NCBI GenBank assembly: GCA_902200405.1
Contig: CABIKN020000034.1
Span: forward strand, 1-48,741
Direction of reading: 5' to 3'
Source of the DNA: Candidatus Roizmanbacteria bacterium
Lineage (GTDB): Bacteria; Patescibacteriota; Microgenomatia; UBA1406; GWC2-37-13
Length of the DNA: 48,741 nt
Positions 21,009 through 28,942 of this stretch are shown piece after piece. The first letter of the stretch is position 1. Each line of letters starts with the position of its first letter. A program made the translations under genes and the position numbers. A model generated the notes under the pieces. It was not told where the DNA came from, did no database searches, and saw only the letters and a program-made list of their open reading frames with translations.

Positions 21009-22156
21009 ACAACATTATTGGCTATTACACAACACAATTTGGCGAGCTTTGGGAAAAATCACTTTTTGATTTGGTCGAAGAGGCGATCTTTGGCGTTTTA
21101 AAGCAAACTAATTTAGAAAATAAACAAATTGATGCAGTTTTTTTTGGAAATATGTTAGCAGGAGTTTTAGAAAATAACCTGCACTCAACATCAAAAATAG
21201 CTGAAATTTTAAAAATCAATATTCCTATTTTCCGGGCGGAAGCGGCTTGCGCTTCAGGTGGGGCTGCTTTTAATTTGGCAAAAACTTATTTAGAGGCCAA
21301 TAGTAATAAAAACGTCTTAGTGGTTGGAGCGGAAAAAATGACTGACTATTCACCGGAGGAGGCAATTACAGGTTTGTCCGCCGCGGCCTCTGGTGAAGAG
21401 CAAGAAGCAGGTCTCACTTTTCCAGGCCTTTATGGAATGATAGCAAACTATTATTTAGAAAAATATCACTATACAGAAAAAAACTTGAGCTATGTTTCCG
21501 TGAAAAACCATTTTCATGGAAGCCTAAATGAAAAGGCACACTTTAGAAAAAAAATTACAATTAAGGATGTTTTACAAAGTCCTTATGTTGCATATCCATT
21601 AAAAGTTCTAGATTCATCACCTATTTCTGATGGGGCAGCGGCTGTTATTTTAACAAATAATTATGACATGATAAAAAAACAGAAACACTCAGCTATAGTT
21701 TTAGCATCTGAAGTAATAACGGACACAATCTCATTAAAAGAAAGAAAAAATCTAGATGAAATTTTAGCAACAAAAATGGCCGCAGATGTGGCTTTTAAAA
21801 AAGCAAAAATCAATCGACGTGATATTGGAATTGCCGAAGTTCATGATTGTTTCTCAATAGCCGAAATTTTGGCAATGGAAGATTTGGGATTTTGGAAAAA
21901 AGGAACAGGCGGACAAAAGATTATGGAAGAGTCTACGATGTTTGGGGGTGGGGGAAATTTGGTTGTAAACACTTCCGGTGGATTAAAAGCGGCTGGACAT
22001 CCGGTTGGAGCAACAGGAATAAAACAGATAGGCGAAATATTTTTACAATTAACAAAACAAGCAGAAAAGAGACAGGTAAAAAATGCTAAATACGGTTTAG
22101 CTCACAATGTTGGTGGATCTGGCGGTACTGCCGTGGTTACAATTTTAGGCGTTTAA
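21005..22156 (+). CDS. Acetyl-CoA acetyltransferase (archaeal-type thiolase)
   Basis: A 383-residue thiolase. The acylated Cys is in RAEAACASGGAAFNLA (about 85), the His in GGLKAAGHPVGATG (about 340), and EVHDCFSIAEILAMEDLGF is typical for the SCP2/archaeal branch. The C-terminal motif reads LAHNVGGSGGTAVV, lacking the second Cys of biosynthetic thiolases, as in archaeal enzymes. It makes acetoacetyl-CoA from two acetyl-CoA. It is coupled to mvaS by a 4-nt overlap and is 1 nt from the DUF35 gene, supporting a three-protein channelling complex. Confidence 0.92.
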   Translation: MNNIIGYYTTQFGELWEKSLFDLVEEAIFGVLKQTNLENKQIDAVFFGNMLAGVLENNLHSTSKIAEILKINIPIFRAEAACASGGAAFNLAKTYLEANSNKNVLVVGAEKMTDYSPEEAITGLSAAASGEEQEAGLTFPGLYGMIANYYLEKYHYTEKNLSYVSVKNHFHGSLNEKAHFRKKITIKDVLQSPYVAYPLKVLDSSPISDGAAAVILTNNYDMIKKQKHSAIVLASEVITDTISLKERKNLDEILATKMAADVAFKKAKINRRDIGIAEVHDCFSIAEILAMEDLGFWKKGTGGQKIMEESTMFGGGGNLVVNTSGGLKAAGHPVGATGIKQIGEIFLQLTKQAEKRQVKNAKYGLAHNVGGSGGTAVVTILGV

Positions 22157-22157
22157 T

Positions 22158-22457
22158 ATGATTTCACCGGTAAAAGTTTGGCGTAGACAAAAAGAAATAA
22201 GAAAAATTTTGGGCAAGAAAGGCAAAATTTTGGTATGGACAAAAATATTTACGCCGGGTGCGGATTTTAAAAAATATGCTCCCTATCCAGTTATATTGGT
22301 TGAGTTGGAAAACAAAGAAAAAATTTATGGACAGTTGGTTGATTATGAAGAAAAAGATTTAAAAATAGGCAAAGATGTAATTTCTATTTTGCGTAAGGTT
22401 CGTTCGTCAACAGACGAAGGAGTAATTGCCTATGGGGTAAAATTCAAACCTTTATGA
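22158..22457 (+). CDS. DUF35 OB-fold scaffold protein lacking the zinc ribbon
   Basis: A 99-residue protein equivalent to the archaeal DUF35 partner of thiolase and HMG-CoA synthase. The OB-fold part is clear (GKILVWTKIFTPGADFKKYAPYPVILVELENKEKIYGQLVDYEEKDLKIG, with IAYGVKFKPL at the end). The N-terminal rubredoxin-like zinc ribbon found in archaeal members is absent: there is no cysteine in the whole protein, only a basic helix VKVWRRQKEIRKILGKKGK. It should hold the two enzymes together. It overlaps the following kinase gene by 4 nt. Confidence 0.8.
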   Translation: MISPVKVWRRQKEIRKILGKKGKILVWTKIFTPGADFKKYAPYPVILVELENKEKIYGQLVDYEEKDLKIGKDVISILRKVRSSTDEGVIAYGVKFKPL

Positions 22458-23392
22458 AAATCTCATATTCGGCCCCAGCAAAAGTTATTTTATCAGGCGA
22501 GCACGCAGTTGTTTACGGAAAACCGGCCTTAGTTTCCGCAATTAACCTTCGATTAAAATTCACAGTTACCAATTTGGCGCGACCGCGCCAAGATAGTAAT
22601 TTAGATAAAGGAATACTATTTATTAGCAATAAGGTAAAAAATTTTCTTAAAGAACAAAGAATTCAATTCGTTGATAAATTATTTGATTATAAAATAGAAT
22701 CAGAAATTCCAATCGGTCGGGGGTTGGGATCATCGGCAGCTTTATCGGTCGCATCGGTCGCAGCTTTTTTAGAATTTTATGCGGGACGACAGTTTGATAA
22801 AGAATTAATAAATAAGATGTCGTTTGAAATCGAGAAATATTTTCATAAAAGTCCCTCAGGAGTTGATAATTCCGCTGTATGTTTTGGAGGAATATTTATC
22901 TACCGTAAAACATCTAGTCTTTCTAAAAATATAAATAATCTTGATTTTAAGATTCCAAAAAATATTGATGAAAAATTATTTTTAATAGATAGCGGAAAGC
23001 CAAAAGAGACAACGGGAGAGATGGTTGAATCAGTCAAGTCAGTTAAATCAGTTGAATCAGTTAATGATATTTTAAACAAAATAGAACTTGAAACAAAAAA
23101 TATTGAAGTTGCAATTAAAAATCAAGATATTAATTTGTTTAAGGATTGTTTAGTAAATAATGAGAGATTGCTTGAAGAACTGGGAGTGGTTTCAGAAAAA
23201 ACAAAAGAACTTCTTTTTAGTTTGCACAAGTTTGGAGTTGGTAAAGTTACTGGAGCAGGAGGACGAGAAACTAACTCAGGATTTATATTATTTTTTGCAG
23301 AAAATAAAAAAGGATTAAATGATTATTTAATAAATAATAAAATAAATTATTGTCAGTTTATTCCAGATTATCAAGGATTAATTTGTATTTAA
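22454..23392 (+). CDS. mvk: GHMP kinase, mevalonate kinase family (first copy)
   Basis: A 312-residue GHMP kinase: SAPAKVILSGEHAVVYGKPALVSAI at the N-terminus, the ATP-binding PIGRGLGSSAALSVA loop (about 87-100), SPSGVDNSAVCFGG, and the C-terminal GAGGRETNSGF motif. It most likely phosphorylates mevalonate. Residues about 191-205 are encoded by four tandem 9-bp repeats (23024-23059), giving VESVKSVKSVESV in a surface loop. A second, related kinase follows, so the split of mevalonate kinase and phosphomevalonate kinase activities between the two is uncertain. Confidence 0.85.
   Translation: MKISYSAPAKVILSGEHAVVYGKPALVSAINLRLKFTVTNLARPRQDSNLDKGILFISNKVKNFLKEQRIQFVDKLFDYKIESEIPIGRGLGSSAALSVASVAAFLEFYAGRQFDKELINKMSFEIEKYFHKSPSGVDNSAVCFGGIFIYRKTSSLSKNINNLDFKIPKNIDEKLFLIDSGKPKETTGEMVESVKSVKSVESVNDILNKIELETKNIEVAIKNQDINLFKDCLVNNERLLEELGVVSEKTKELLFSLHKFGVGKVTGAGGRETNSGFILFFAENKKGLNDYLINNKINYCQFIPDYQGLICI
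23024..23059 (+). repeat. Four tandem 9-bp repeats inside the mevalonate kinase gene
   Basis: Units GTTGAATCA, GTCAAGTCA, GTTAAATCA and GTTGAATCA follow each other in frame and encode VES-VKS-VKS-VES. The array is multiple-of-three, so changes in copy number would keep the frame. Confidence 0.8.
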
Positions 23393-23407
23393 CAATATGA
23401 TTTGATT

Positions 23408-23502
23408 GTCATCCCCTTGAAGAAGGGGATCCAGTCTATAATTACATATTTAAAAACAAATAAGGTGATTTTAGTCTGGATTCCCGCCTACGCGGGAATG
23501 AC
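23408..23502. repeat. REPIN-like double-hairpin repeat, full copy A
   Basis: It starts GTCATCCCCTTGAAGAAGGG and ends GCGGGAATGAC, with two hairpins in opposite orientation separated by an AT-rich spacer of about 38 bp (attacat... aataaggtgat). The outer ends GTCAT/ATGAC form inverted repeats. It lies between the two GHMP kinase genes, and an open frame through it would give a false 39-residue N-terminal extension to the second kinase. Confidence 0.85.
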
Positions 23503-23518
23503 ATATTTTATTATTAAT

Positions 23519-24391
23519 ATGGGTATAAAGGTTGAGGCATCGGCTCCGGGAAAATTAATGCTTTTTGGCGAACACGCTGTAGTTTACAACTATCCGTGTA
23601 TTGTTACTACAGTTTCTTCAAGAATTTATGTTGAGGTAGAAAAAACATCAGGATTATTAAAAATTGACGCGCCGCAAGTCAAGAACGTCCGTTTTGTTGA
23701 AGAAACGCTTAAATTATTTAGTCAAAAATATAAAGTTGATAACAAAATTTTAGTAAAAACATATAGTGACTTTTCTTCACAATATGGTTTTGGATCGTCA
23801 TCAGCAGTCACCGTTGCTACAATCCATGCACTAGGCAAACTTTATAAAATCAAAATTTCAAAACAGGGGATTTTTGATTTAGGGTATAAAGTAGTACTAA
23901 ATGTTCAAGGGGTAGGAAGTGGATTTGATATTGCCTCAGCTATTTATGGAGGAACGATTTATTTTGTTACTGGTGGTAAAAAGATAGAACCGTTAACCGT
24001 CAAAAATTTGTCTTTGGTAATAGGATATTCTGGAGTTAAAGCAGACACTAGTAAATTAGTAAAAAATTTAAAACCGGATTTTAAAATTTTTGATCAAATA
24101 AAAAAAATAGTTGAAGATGTGAAGATATCTTTACTCAAAAGTGATTGGAAAACAACAGGAGAGTTAATGAATCAAAATCATCAGCTTCTACAAAAATTGG
24201 GAGTCAGCACACAAAAGCTAGATAAAATGTGTGAGGCTGCGATTACTTCTGGTGCATTAGGCGCAAAGTTGTCCGGAGCGGGTGGGGGGGACTGCATGAT
24301 TGCGTTAGTTTCAAAAGCTAAAAAAGAAGATGTTGAAAGTTCAATTGTTAATGCAGGCGGAGAAATTATTAATGTTAAAATTAATGTATGA
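23519..24391 (+). CDS. GHMP kinase, mevalonate kinase-like (second copy; candidate phosphomevalonate kinase)
   Basis: A 290-residue GHMP kinase: EASAPGKLMLFGEHAVVYNYPCIVTTV, ATP loop SQYGFGSSSAVTVATIHALG, VLNVQGVGSGFDIASAIYGG and GAKLSGAGGGDCMIALV. By sequence it resembles mevalonate kinase, but with another kinase just upstream and mvaD just downstream (4-nt overlap) it may supply the phosphomevalonate kinase step. I start at ATG 23519; the upstream in-frame extension is repeat-derived. An alternative is that one copy acts on mevalonate 3-phosphate or another isoprenoid phosphate. Confidence 0.8.
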   Translation: MGIKVEASAPGKLMLFGEHAVVYNYPCIVTTVSSRIYVEVEKTSGLLKIDAPQVKNVRFVEETLKLFSQKYKVDNKILVKTYSDFSSQYGFGSSSAVTVATIHALGKLYKIKISKQGIFDLGYKVVLNVQGVGSGFDIASAIYGGTIYFVTGGKKIEPLTVKNLSLVIGYSGVKADTSKLVKNLKPDFKIFDQIKKIVEDVKISLLKSDWKTTGELMNQNHQLLQKLGVSTQKLDKMCEAAITSGALGAKLSGAGGGDCMIALVSKAKKEDVESSIVNAGGEIINVKINV

Positions 24392-25347
24392 AAGCAACAG
24401 CAGTAGCCCCGTCAAATATAGCATTCATCAAATATTGGGGTAGAAAAAACGAAGAATTAAAACTACCGGCTAATGGAAGTATCTCAATGAATTTAAGTAA
24501 TTTATTGACTACGACGACAGTTGAATTTAGTCCAGATTTTAAAGAAGATTCGGTAACTATTAATAATAAAAATAATCCGAAAGAATCGGAACGGGTAATC
24601 AAGTTTTTAGAATTGATTAGAAAAAGAGCCAATATTTTTCAAAAAGCGAAAGTTGTTTCAAATAATAATTTTCCCGATGGAACAGGTCTTTCATCCTCGG
24701 CTTCCGGTTTTGCGGCGCTAACTTTAGCCGCCACAAAGGCAGCAGGACTAAATTTAAATGAAAAAGAACTGTCTATTTTGGCGCGTCAAGGATCGGGGTC
24801 TGCCTGTAGATCTATTCCTGATGGTTTTGTCGAATGGGTTGATGAGGAATCTAAATCTATTTATTCTCCAGATTATTGGGATATTATTGACGTTGTAGCG
24901 ATTATTAGCATTGAAAAAAAAGACATTCCATCAACTGATGGTCAAAAATTAGTTTCGACGAGTCCTTTTTTTCAAACAAGACTAAATAACATAAATGAAA
25001 AAATAATCCGATTAAAAAAAGCATTAGAAACAAAAAATTTTACCGAATTTGGAAAAATAGTTGAGAATGAGGCATTAGAGCTTCATGCAATTATGTTGAC
25101 ATCAACTCCGTCCCTGATCTATTGGCAACCGGAAACAGTTATGTTAATGAAATTGGTAAAAAAATGGAGAAGCGAAGGTCTTGAAGTATATTTTACTTTT
25201 AATACAGGCCAGGACATTCATTTGATAGTTGAGGAAAAAAAAATTGACCAGTTAACCAGAAAACTTAAAGAGTTAAAAGAAGTTAGGAAGATCATAATTA
25301 ATAAGCCGTCTGTGGGTGCAAGGTTGGTTGAAAAACATTTATTTTAA
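24388..25347 (+). CDS. mvaD: Diphosphomevalonate decarboxylase
   Basis: A 319-residue MvaD: ATAVAPSNIAFIKYWGRKNEELKLPANGSISMNL start with the Lys-Tyr-Trp-Gly-Arg motif, NNFPDGTGLSSSASGFAALTLA (P-loop and substrate Ser/Asp), and GSGSACRSIPDGFVEW. The family-defining Asp is in FNTGQDIHLIV near the end. It converts mevalonate diphosphate to isopentenyl diphosphate using ATP. It overlaps the preceding kinase by 4 nt and is followed after 2 nt by the cis-prenyltransferase gene. Confidence 0.93.
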   Translation: MKATAVAPSNIAFIKYWGRKNEELKLPANGSISMNLSNLLTTTTVEFSPDFKEDSVTINNKNNPKESERVIKFLELIRKRANIFQKAKVVSNNNFPDGTGLSSSASGFAALTLAATKAAGLNLNEKELSILARQGSGSACRSIPDGFVEWVDEESKSIYSPDYWDIIDVVAIISIEKKDIPSTDGQKLVSTSPFFQTRLNNINEKIIRLKKALETKNFTEFGKIVENEALELHAIMLTSTPSLIYWQPETVMLMKLVKKWRSEGLEVYFTFNTGQDIHLIVEEKKIDQLTRKLKELKEVRKIIINKPSVGARLVEKHLF

Positions 25348-25349
25348 AT

Positions 25350-26027
25350 ATGAACAGTAATCATCTTCCAAAACACGTGGCAATTATTCCAGACGGTAAT
25401 CGTCGTTGGGCAAAAGAAAAAGGACTTCCATCTGTTGAAGGACATCGATACGCAGCTCAAACGACTTTTCCAAATTTAGCTAATGAGCTGGCGAGACTCG
25501 GTGTAAAATATTTTACTTTTTGGGCCTTATCAACAGAAAATTTAACTGGTCGAAGTAAAGAAGAGCTAGATAATATATTTGATCTGATTAGATTTTTTTT
25601 AAAAAATAAATCGAAGGAATTTAAAAAAAAGGAAACAAGATTTAAGACAATTGGTGATTTAACCAGGTTACCCAATGATCTCCAAAATGAAATTTTTAAA
25701 ATTGTAGAGGATACCAAGAAAAATAAAAAAATGACCGTAATATTGGGACTAAATTATGGAGGAAGAGATGAAATAATTAGAGCAGTAAAAAAAGGTAATA
25801 ATTTGACTAAAGAAAATTTTTCAAATTATTTGGACACAGCAGGAATTCCCGACCCTGATTTAATAATTAGAACTGGTGGGGAAAAAAGATTATCAGGCTT
25901 TATGCTTTGGCAGAGTGAATATAGCGAACTATATTTTTCGGATTTATATTTTCCTGACTTTACTGCATGGGAATTAGAAAAAGCTATTAATAGTTATTCT
26001 GAACGTCAAAGACGCTTTGGCAAATGA
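25350..26027 (+). CDS. uppS: Isoprenyl (undecaprenyl-type) diphosphate synthase, cis
   Basis: A 225-residue cis-prenyltransferase: HVAIIPDGNRRWAKEKGLPSVEGHRYA (catalytic Asp, Arg triad), FWALSTENLTGRSKEE, LGLNYGGRDEIIRA, and the C-terminal RTGGEKRLSGFMLWQSEYSELYF signature (RTSGE in most bacteria). It builds the lipid carrier for cell-wall synthesis from IPP and an allylic primer made by the next gene. It overlaps the trans-prenyltransferase gene by 4 nt, placing carrier-lipid synthesis in one transcription unit with the mevalonate pathway. Confidence 0.93.
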   Translation: MNSNHLPKHVAIIPDGNRRWAKEKGLPSVEGHRYAAQTTFPNLANELARLGVKYFTFWALSTENLTGRSKEELDNIFDLIRFFLKNKSKEFKKKETRFKTIGDLTRLPNDLQNEIFKIVEDTKKNKKMTVILGLNYGGRDEIIRAVKKGNNLTKENFSNYLDTAGIPDPDLIIRTGGEKRLSGFMLWQSEYSELYFSDLYFPDFTAWELEKAINSYSERQRRFGK

Positions 26028-26992
26028 AATTACTTTTAGATTTTAAAAAACAATTTGATAAAGAAATAAATATCTATTTAGATAAAAAAATAAAGTCAGC
26101 GGACAAAATAGATAGAAAAGGCGGTGATTTATTAAAAATAATAAAAGAGTTTATTAATATCGGCGGTAAGAGATCGCGGCCAGCAATTTTTTATTATGCT
26201 TTTTCAAGTTATTCTTCCCAAAATTCAGCAAAAGTTTTGAAACTTTCTTTTATCTTTGAACTGTTTCATAGTTTTGCTTTGATTCACGACGATATCATTG
26301 ATAATTCCGATTTAAGAAGAGGAAAACCGACTGTTCATAAAAAATATAATCTCTCAACAGCAATTTTAGCTGGTGATTTGGCCTTAATGTTAGCTGATGA
26401 AATATTTACTCAAGAAATAAATGAACAAGAAATTATTGATTTATACAATGAATTTAAACAAGAACTTTTGATTGGTGAATATCTAGATACGATTAAAATC
26501 AAAGATGTAGACAAAATTATGGAACTTAAAACCGCTAGATATTCTTTCGTTAAACCAGCTATGATTGCTTTTAGTCTGGCTCAAGTTGATAAAAACGAAG
26601 TCAAAAAATGGGAAGAAATTTTAAGAGAAACTGGTATTTTATTTCAAGAAAAAGATGATTATGATGGAACTTTTAGTAATGAAAAAACATTGGGTAAACC
26701 AACTGATTCTGATATAAAAGAAGGAAAAAATACTTTGCTTGTTGAAAAGTTTTTAGAAAAATCTAATGATATAGAAAAAAAACGTTTTCATTCTTTTTTT
26801 GGAAAACAAAACTTAAAAAAAGAAGATTTAATTTGGTACAAACAAACTTTAATAAAATATAAAATAGACAAGGAAATAAAAAAACAAATAATTAATGAAT
26901 CAATTAAAATAGAAAAAAAACTTAATCTTTATTTTCCGGATAAAATATTAGCTAGGTTAATCAAAGAAATTTTAATTTATTTCCAATCTTGA
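26024..26992 (+). CDS. Polyprenyl (geranyl/farnesyl-type) diphosphate synthase, trans
   Basis: A 322-residue trans-prenyltransferase: GGKRSRPAIFYYAF, first Asp-rich motif LIHDDIIDNSDLRRGKPTVH, and second motif region FQEKDDYDGTFSNEKTLGKPTDSD. The second Asp motif reads DDYDG instead of DDxxD, one residue shorter, which is unusual. An aromatic residue (Phe) five positions before the first motif suggests a short product (C15-C20). It probably makes the allylic primer for UppS. Its 3' end overlaps rarA (opposite strand) by 16 nt. Confidence 0.87.
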   Translation: MKLLLDFKKQFDKEINIYLDKKIKSADKIDRKGGDLLKIIKEFINIGGKRSRPAIFYYAFSSYSSQNSAKVLKLSFIFELFHSFALIHDDIIDNSDLRRGKPTVHKKYNLSTAILAGDLALMLADEIFTQEINEQEIIDLYNEFKQELLIGEYLDTIKIKDVDKIMELKTARYSFVKPAMIAFSLAQVDKNEVKKWEEILRETGILFQEKDDYDGTFSNEKTLGKPTDSDIKEGKNTLLVEKFLEKSNDIEKKRFHSFFGKQNLKKEDLIWYKQTLIKYKIDKEIKKQIINESIKIEKKLNLYFPDKILARLIKEILIYFQS

Positions 26993-28185
26993 ATGTAGTA
27001 CTTTTTTCCCTTCAAATTCTTCGGCATATATTCTTGAATAATTTTTCGTCCAGTTTCGCGTTCGACTTTCCAAGGATAGCGGATATGGCCTTGACCAAAA
27101 CCAAGTGATCTCATCAATTTATTTGGAGCGTTTCGTAAATGAAGTGGAATTGGGTCGAGATTTAATTCATCAATGTCACCCATGGCGACCATGATTCCAT
27201 TAGTTGACGCGATTGATTTCTTGGCAGTTGCCAAATATGTTGCTGTTTGAGCTAAAATTAAACCTGCTTCCGGCCAGCCGATCATATGACAGGCCTGCAT
27301 GGCCGTTGTTGCCAAAACCAAAGCCGTTGGTTGAGCATTACCAATATCTTCGGAAGCAAAAATCACTAAACGGCGGGCGATAAAAATCGGGTCTTCACCG
27401 GCTTTGATCATTCGAGCTAAATAATGCAAGGTTGCATCGGGATTTGATCCTCTCATTGATTTGATAAAAGCTGAAATCGTATCGTAATGCCAGTCTCCTT
27501 TTTTATCATAAAAAATTGCTTTTCTTTGAACCGCTTCTTCGGCAATTTTAAGAGAGATTTTTTTTGAAAGGGAAGCAGAGAGTTCGACAGCATTAATGGC
27601 TGTTCTTCCGTCACCGTTAGAATTTTTAATAATATGTTCAACTGCTTCTTTTTCAAATTTATGTTTAGGATAAAATTTAATGGCCTTTTTGACAATTGTT
27701 TCAATTTCTTTCTCGGTTAAAGAGTAGAGAACATATATTTGGCTACGGGAGACAAGGGGAGCGATGACTTCAAAACCGGGATTTTCCGTCGTCGCCCCAA
27801 TCAAAGTGATCGTTCCGTCTTCAACGTAAGGCAGAAAAGCATCCTGCTGGGCTTTGTTAAACCTATGGATTTCATCGACAAACAAAACGGTCGTCTTTTG
27901 AAATAAACCGTAATTCTTTTTGGCTTCGGCAATAATTTTACGAACTTCTGCAACACCACCTCCGGCAACTGCCGAAAAAGAAACAAAGTTTGCTTCAATA
28001 TATTTGGCGATGATGCGAGCGAGGGTAGTCTTCCCAGTCCCCGGCGGCCCCCAGAAAACCATCGAAATAACTTTTTTATTTTCTATCATCCGGCGGATTG
28101 GTTTACCTTTCCCCACCAAATGTTCCTGCCCGACGAATTCATCAAGCGATTGCGGGCGAAGCTGCTCGGCTAAGGGAATGTCCAT
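26977..28185 (-). CDS. rarA: Replication-associated recombination protein A (AAA+ ATPase)
   Basis: About 402 residues: PLAEQLRPQSLDEFVGQEHLVG start, Walker A WGPPGTGKTTLARI (about 47-60), Walker B LFVDEIHRFNKAQQD, sensor region LIGATTENPGFEV with the arginine finger SRSQIY, and the C-terminal MgsA-type tetramerisation domain (AIFYDKKGDWHYDTISAFIKSMRGSNPDAT). It acts at stalled replication forks with SSB. I start at ATG 28185; a TTG at 28197 lies within the -35 region of an opposing promoter. No strong Shine-Dalgarno is visible. Confidence 0.93.
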   Translation of the reverse strand: MDIPLAEQLRPQSLDEFVGQEHLVGKGKPIRRMIENKKVISMVFWGPPGTGKTTLARIIAKYIEANFVSFSAVAGGGVAEVRKIIAEAKKNYGLFQKTTVLFVDEIHRFNKAQQDAFLPYVEDGTITLIGATTENPGFEVIAPLVSRSQIYVLYSLTEKEIETIVKKAIKFYPKHKFEKEAVEHIIKNSNGDGRTAINAVELSASLSKKISLKIAEEAVQRKAIFYDKKGDWHYDTISAFIKSMRGSNPDATLHYLARMIKAGEDPIFIARRLVIFASEDIGNAQPTALVLATTAMQACHMIGWPEAGLILAQTATYLATAKKSIASTNGIMVAMGDIDELNLDPIPLHLRNAPNKLMRSLGFGQGHIRYPWKVERETGRKIIQEYMPKNLKGKKYYIQDWK

Positions 28186-28190
28186 AGCTA

Positions 28191-28268
28191 TTGACAATTA
28201 ATCTTTAAATTTCTATAATGAGATCACTAAACATGGAGGGTATTCTAAACGAGTCCCCTCCGTTTTTT
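28191..28268 (+). ncRNA. Candidate tiny RNA: consensus promoter followed at once by a terminator
   Basis: On the plus strand TTGACA (28191-28196), a 17-nt spacer and TATAAT (28214-28219) form a perfect sigma-70 promoter. About 9 nt after the predicted start, GGAGGG (28235-28240) and CCCTCC (28256-28261) form a stem followed by G and six Ts (28263-28268). The transcript would be about 40 nt unless the terminator is read through, in which case it would run antisense to the NYN gene. A small ORF (28233-28304, MEGILNESPPFF...) crosses the terminator. It is either a small RNA or an attenuated antisense transcript. Confidence 0.5.
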
Positions 28269-28863
28269 ATGTCTCAAATTTTATTAACTCTCTCAGATAA
28301 TTAAAATCTCTAAAGTTTTTACCAGCTAACTGACGGATATCTCGAGCTGTTCTTTCACCTCGAGCTAAAACAGTAACTTTTTTGCCTTTTTCCATTAAAT
28401 ATTTTAAAACTATAGCAAAATCTCCATCACCAGAAAGAATTAAAACGTCAGAATAATCTTTTATGTATCTCATTAAATCAAAAGTCATATCTACATCACA
28501 GTTAGCCTTTTTGGAAATTCCACCATCAGGTGCGTGAAAGATTTTTACTGGCTTTAGTTCAAGTAGATAACCAAATTGAGCCAATTTTAAATAGAATTTA
28601 ATTCTAGCAATAAGTTTAAAATTATCTGCTTTCTTCTTTTCGAGGTAGATTATTAGTTTTTTAAGGTCAATTGGTTGCTTGTCCATAATTGAATACGGGA
28701 AACCATTAAGCTCGACTCCTCCGTAATAAAATACTTTTTTGACTTGATATTTTGCTTTAATATATTTTATTAGCCTCTTATAGTCTATTTTCCATCCCAG
28801 ACTTTTTTCTCCACCGTAGAATAAATTAGAAGCGTCAATAAATGCATATGTTGGTTTTTTCAT
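28267..28863 (-). CDS. NYN-domain (LabA/PIN-like) ribonuclease family protein
   Basis: A 198-residue NYN protein: PTYAFIDASNLFYG with the first Asp, YYGGVEL, CDVDMTFDLMRY with further acidic residues, VLILSGDGDFAIVLKYL, and GKKVTVLARGERTARDIRQLAGKNFRDFNYL. The conserved acidic cluster of PIN-like nucleases is complete, so metal-dependent RNA cleavage is likely. A promoter on the minus strand (TTGATT, 17-nt spacer, TAATAT) lies about 35 nt upstream, divergent from the cyclase gene. RNA processing or defence are possible roles. Confidence 0.87.
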   Translation of the reverse strand: MKKPTYAFIDASNLFYGGEKSLGWKIDYKRLIKYIKAKYQVKKVFYYGGVELNGFPYSIMDKQPIDLKKLIIYLEKKKADNFKLIARIKFYLKLAQFGYLLELKPVKIFHAPDGGISKKANCDVDMTFDLMRYIKDYSDVLILSGDGDFAIVLKYLMEKGKKVTVLARGERTARDIRQLAGKNFRDFNYLRELIKFET

Positions 28864-28927
28864 TTTGTAAACAATTGTTCACCTTAATATTAGAATAGTT
28901 ATTTTTGAAAATCAAGAGATAAATTAT

Positions 28928-28936
28928 TGATATAAT
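28928..28936 (+). promoter_or_regulatory. Extended -10 promoter, leaderless
   Basis: TGA plus TATAAT (28931-28936) lies exactly 6 nt before the ATG at 28943. An ATG at 28937 directly abuts the -10 box and would be upstream of the predicted transcription start, which decides in favour of 28943 as start. Confidence 0.65.
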
Positions 28937-28942
28937 ATGTTA

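Noticed and set aside
23402-23518. 39-residue N-terminal extension of the second GHMP kinase
   Set aside because: It is encoded by the REPIN-like repeat (PLKKGIQS, WIPAYAGMT), and the kinase family begins at the ATG at 23519.
28233-28304. Small plus-strand ORF (MEGILNES...) as an independent gene
   Set aside because: It crosses a terminator, has no ribosome-binding site and overlaps the NYN gene; kept only as part of the tiny RNA entry.
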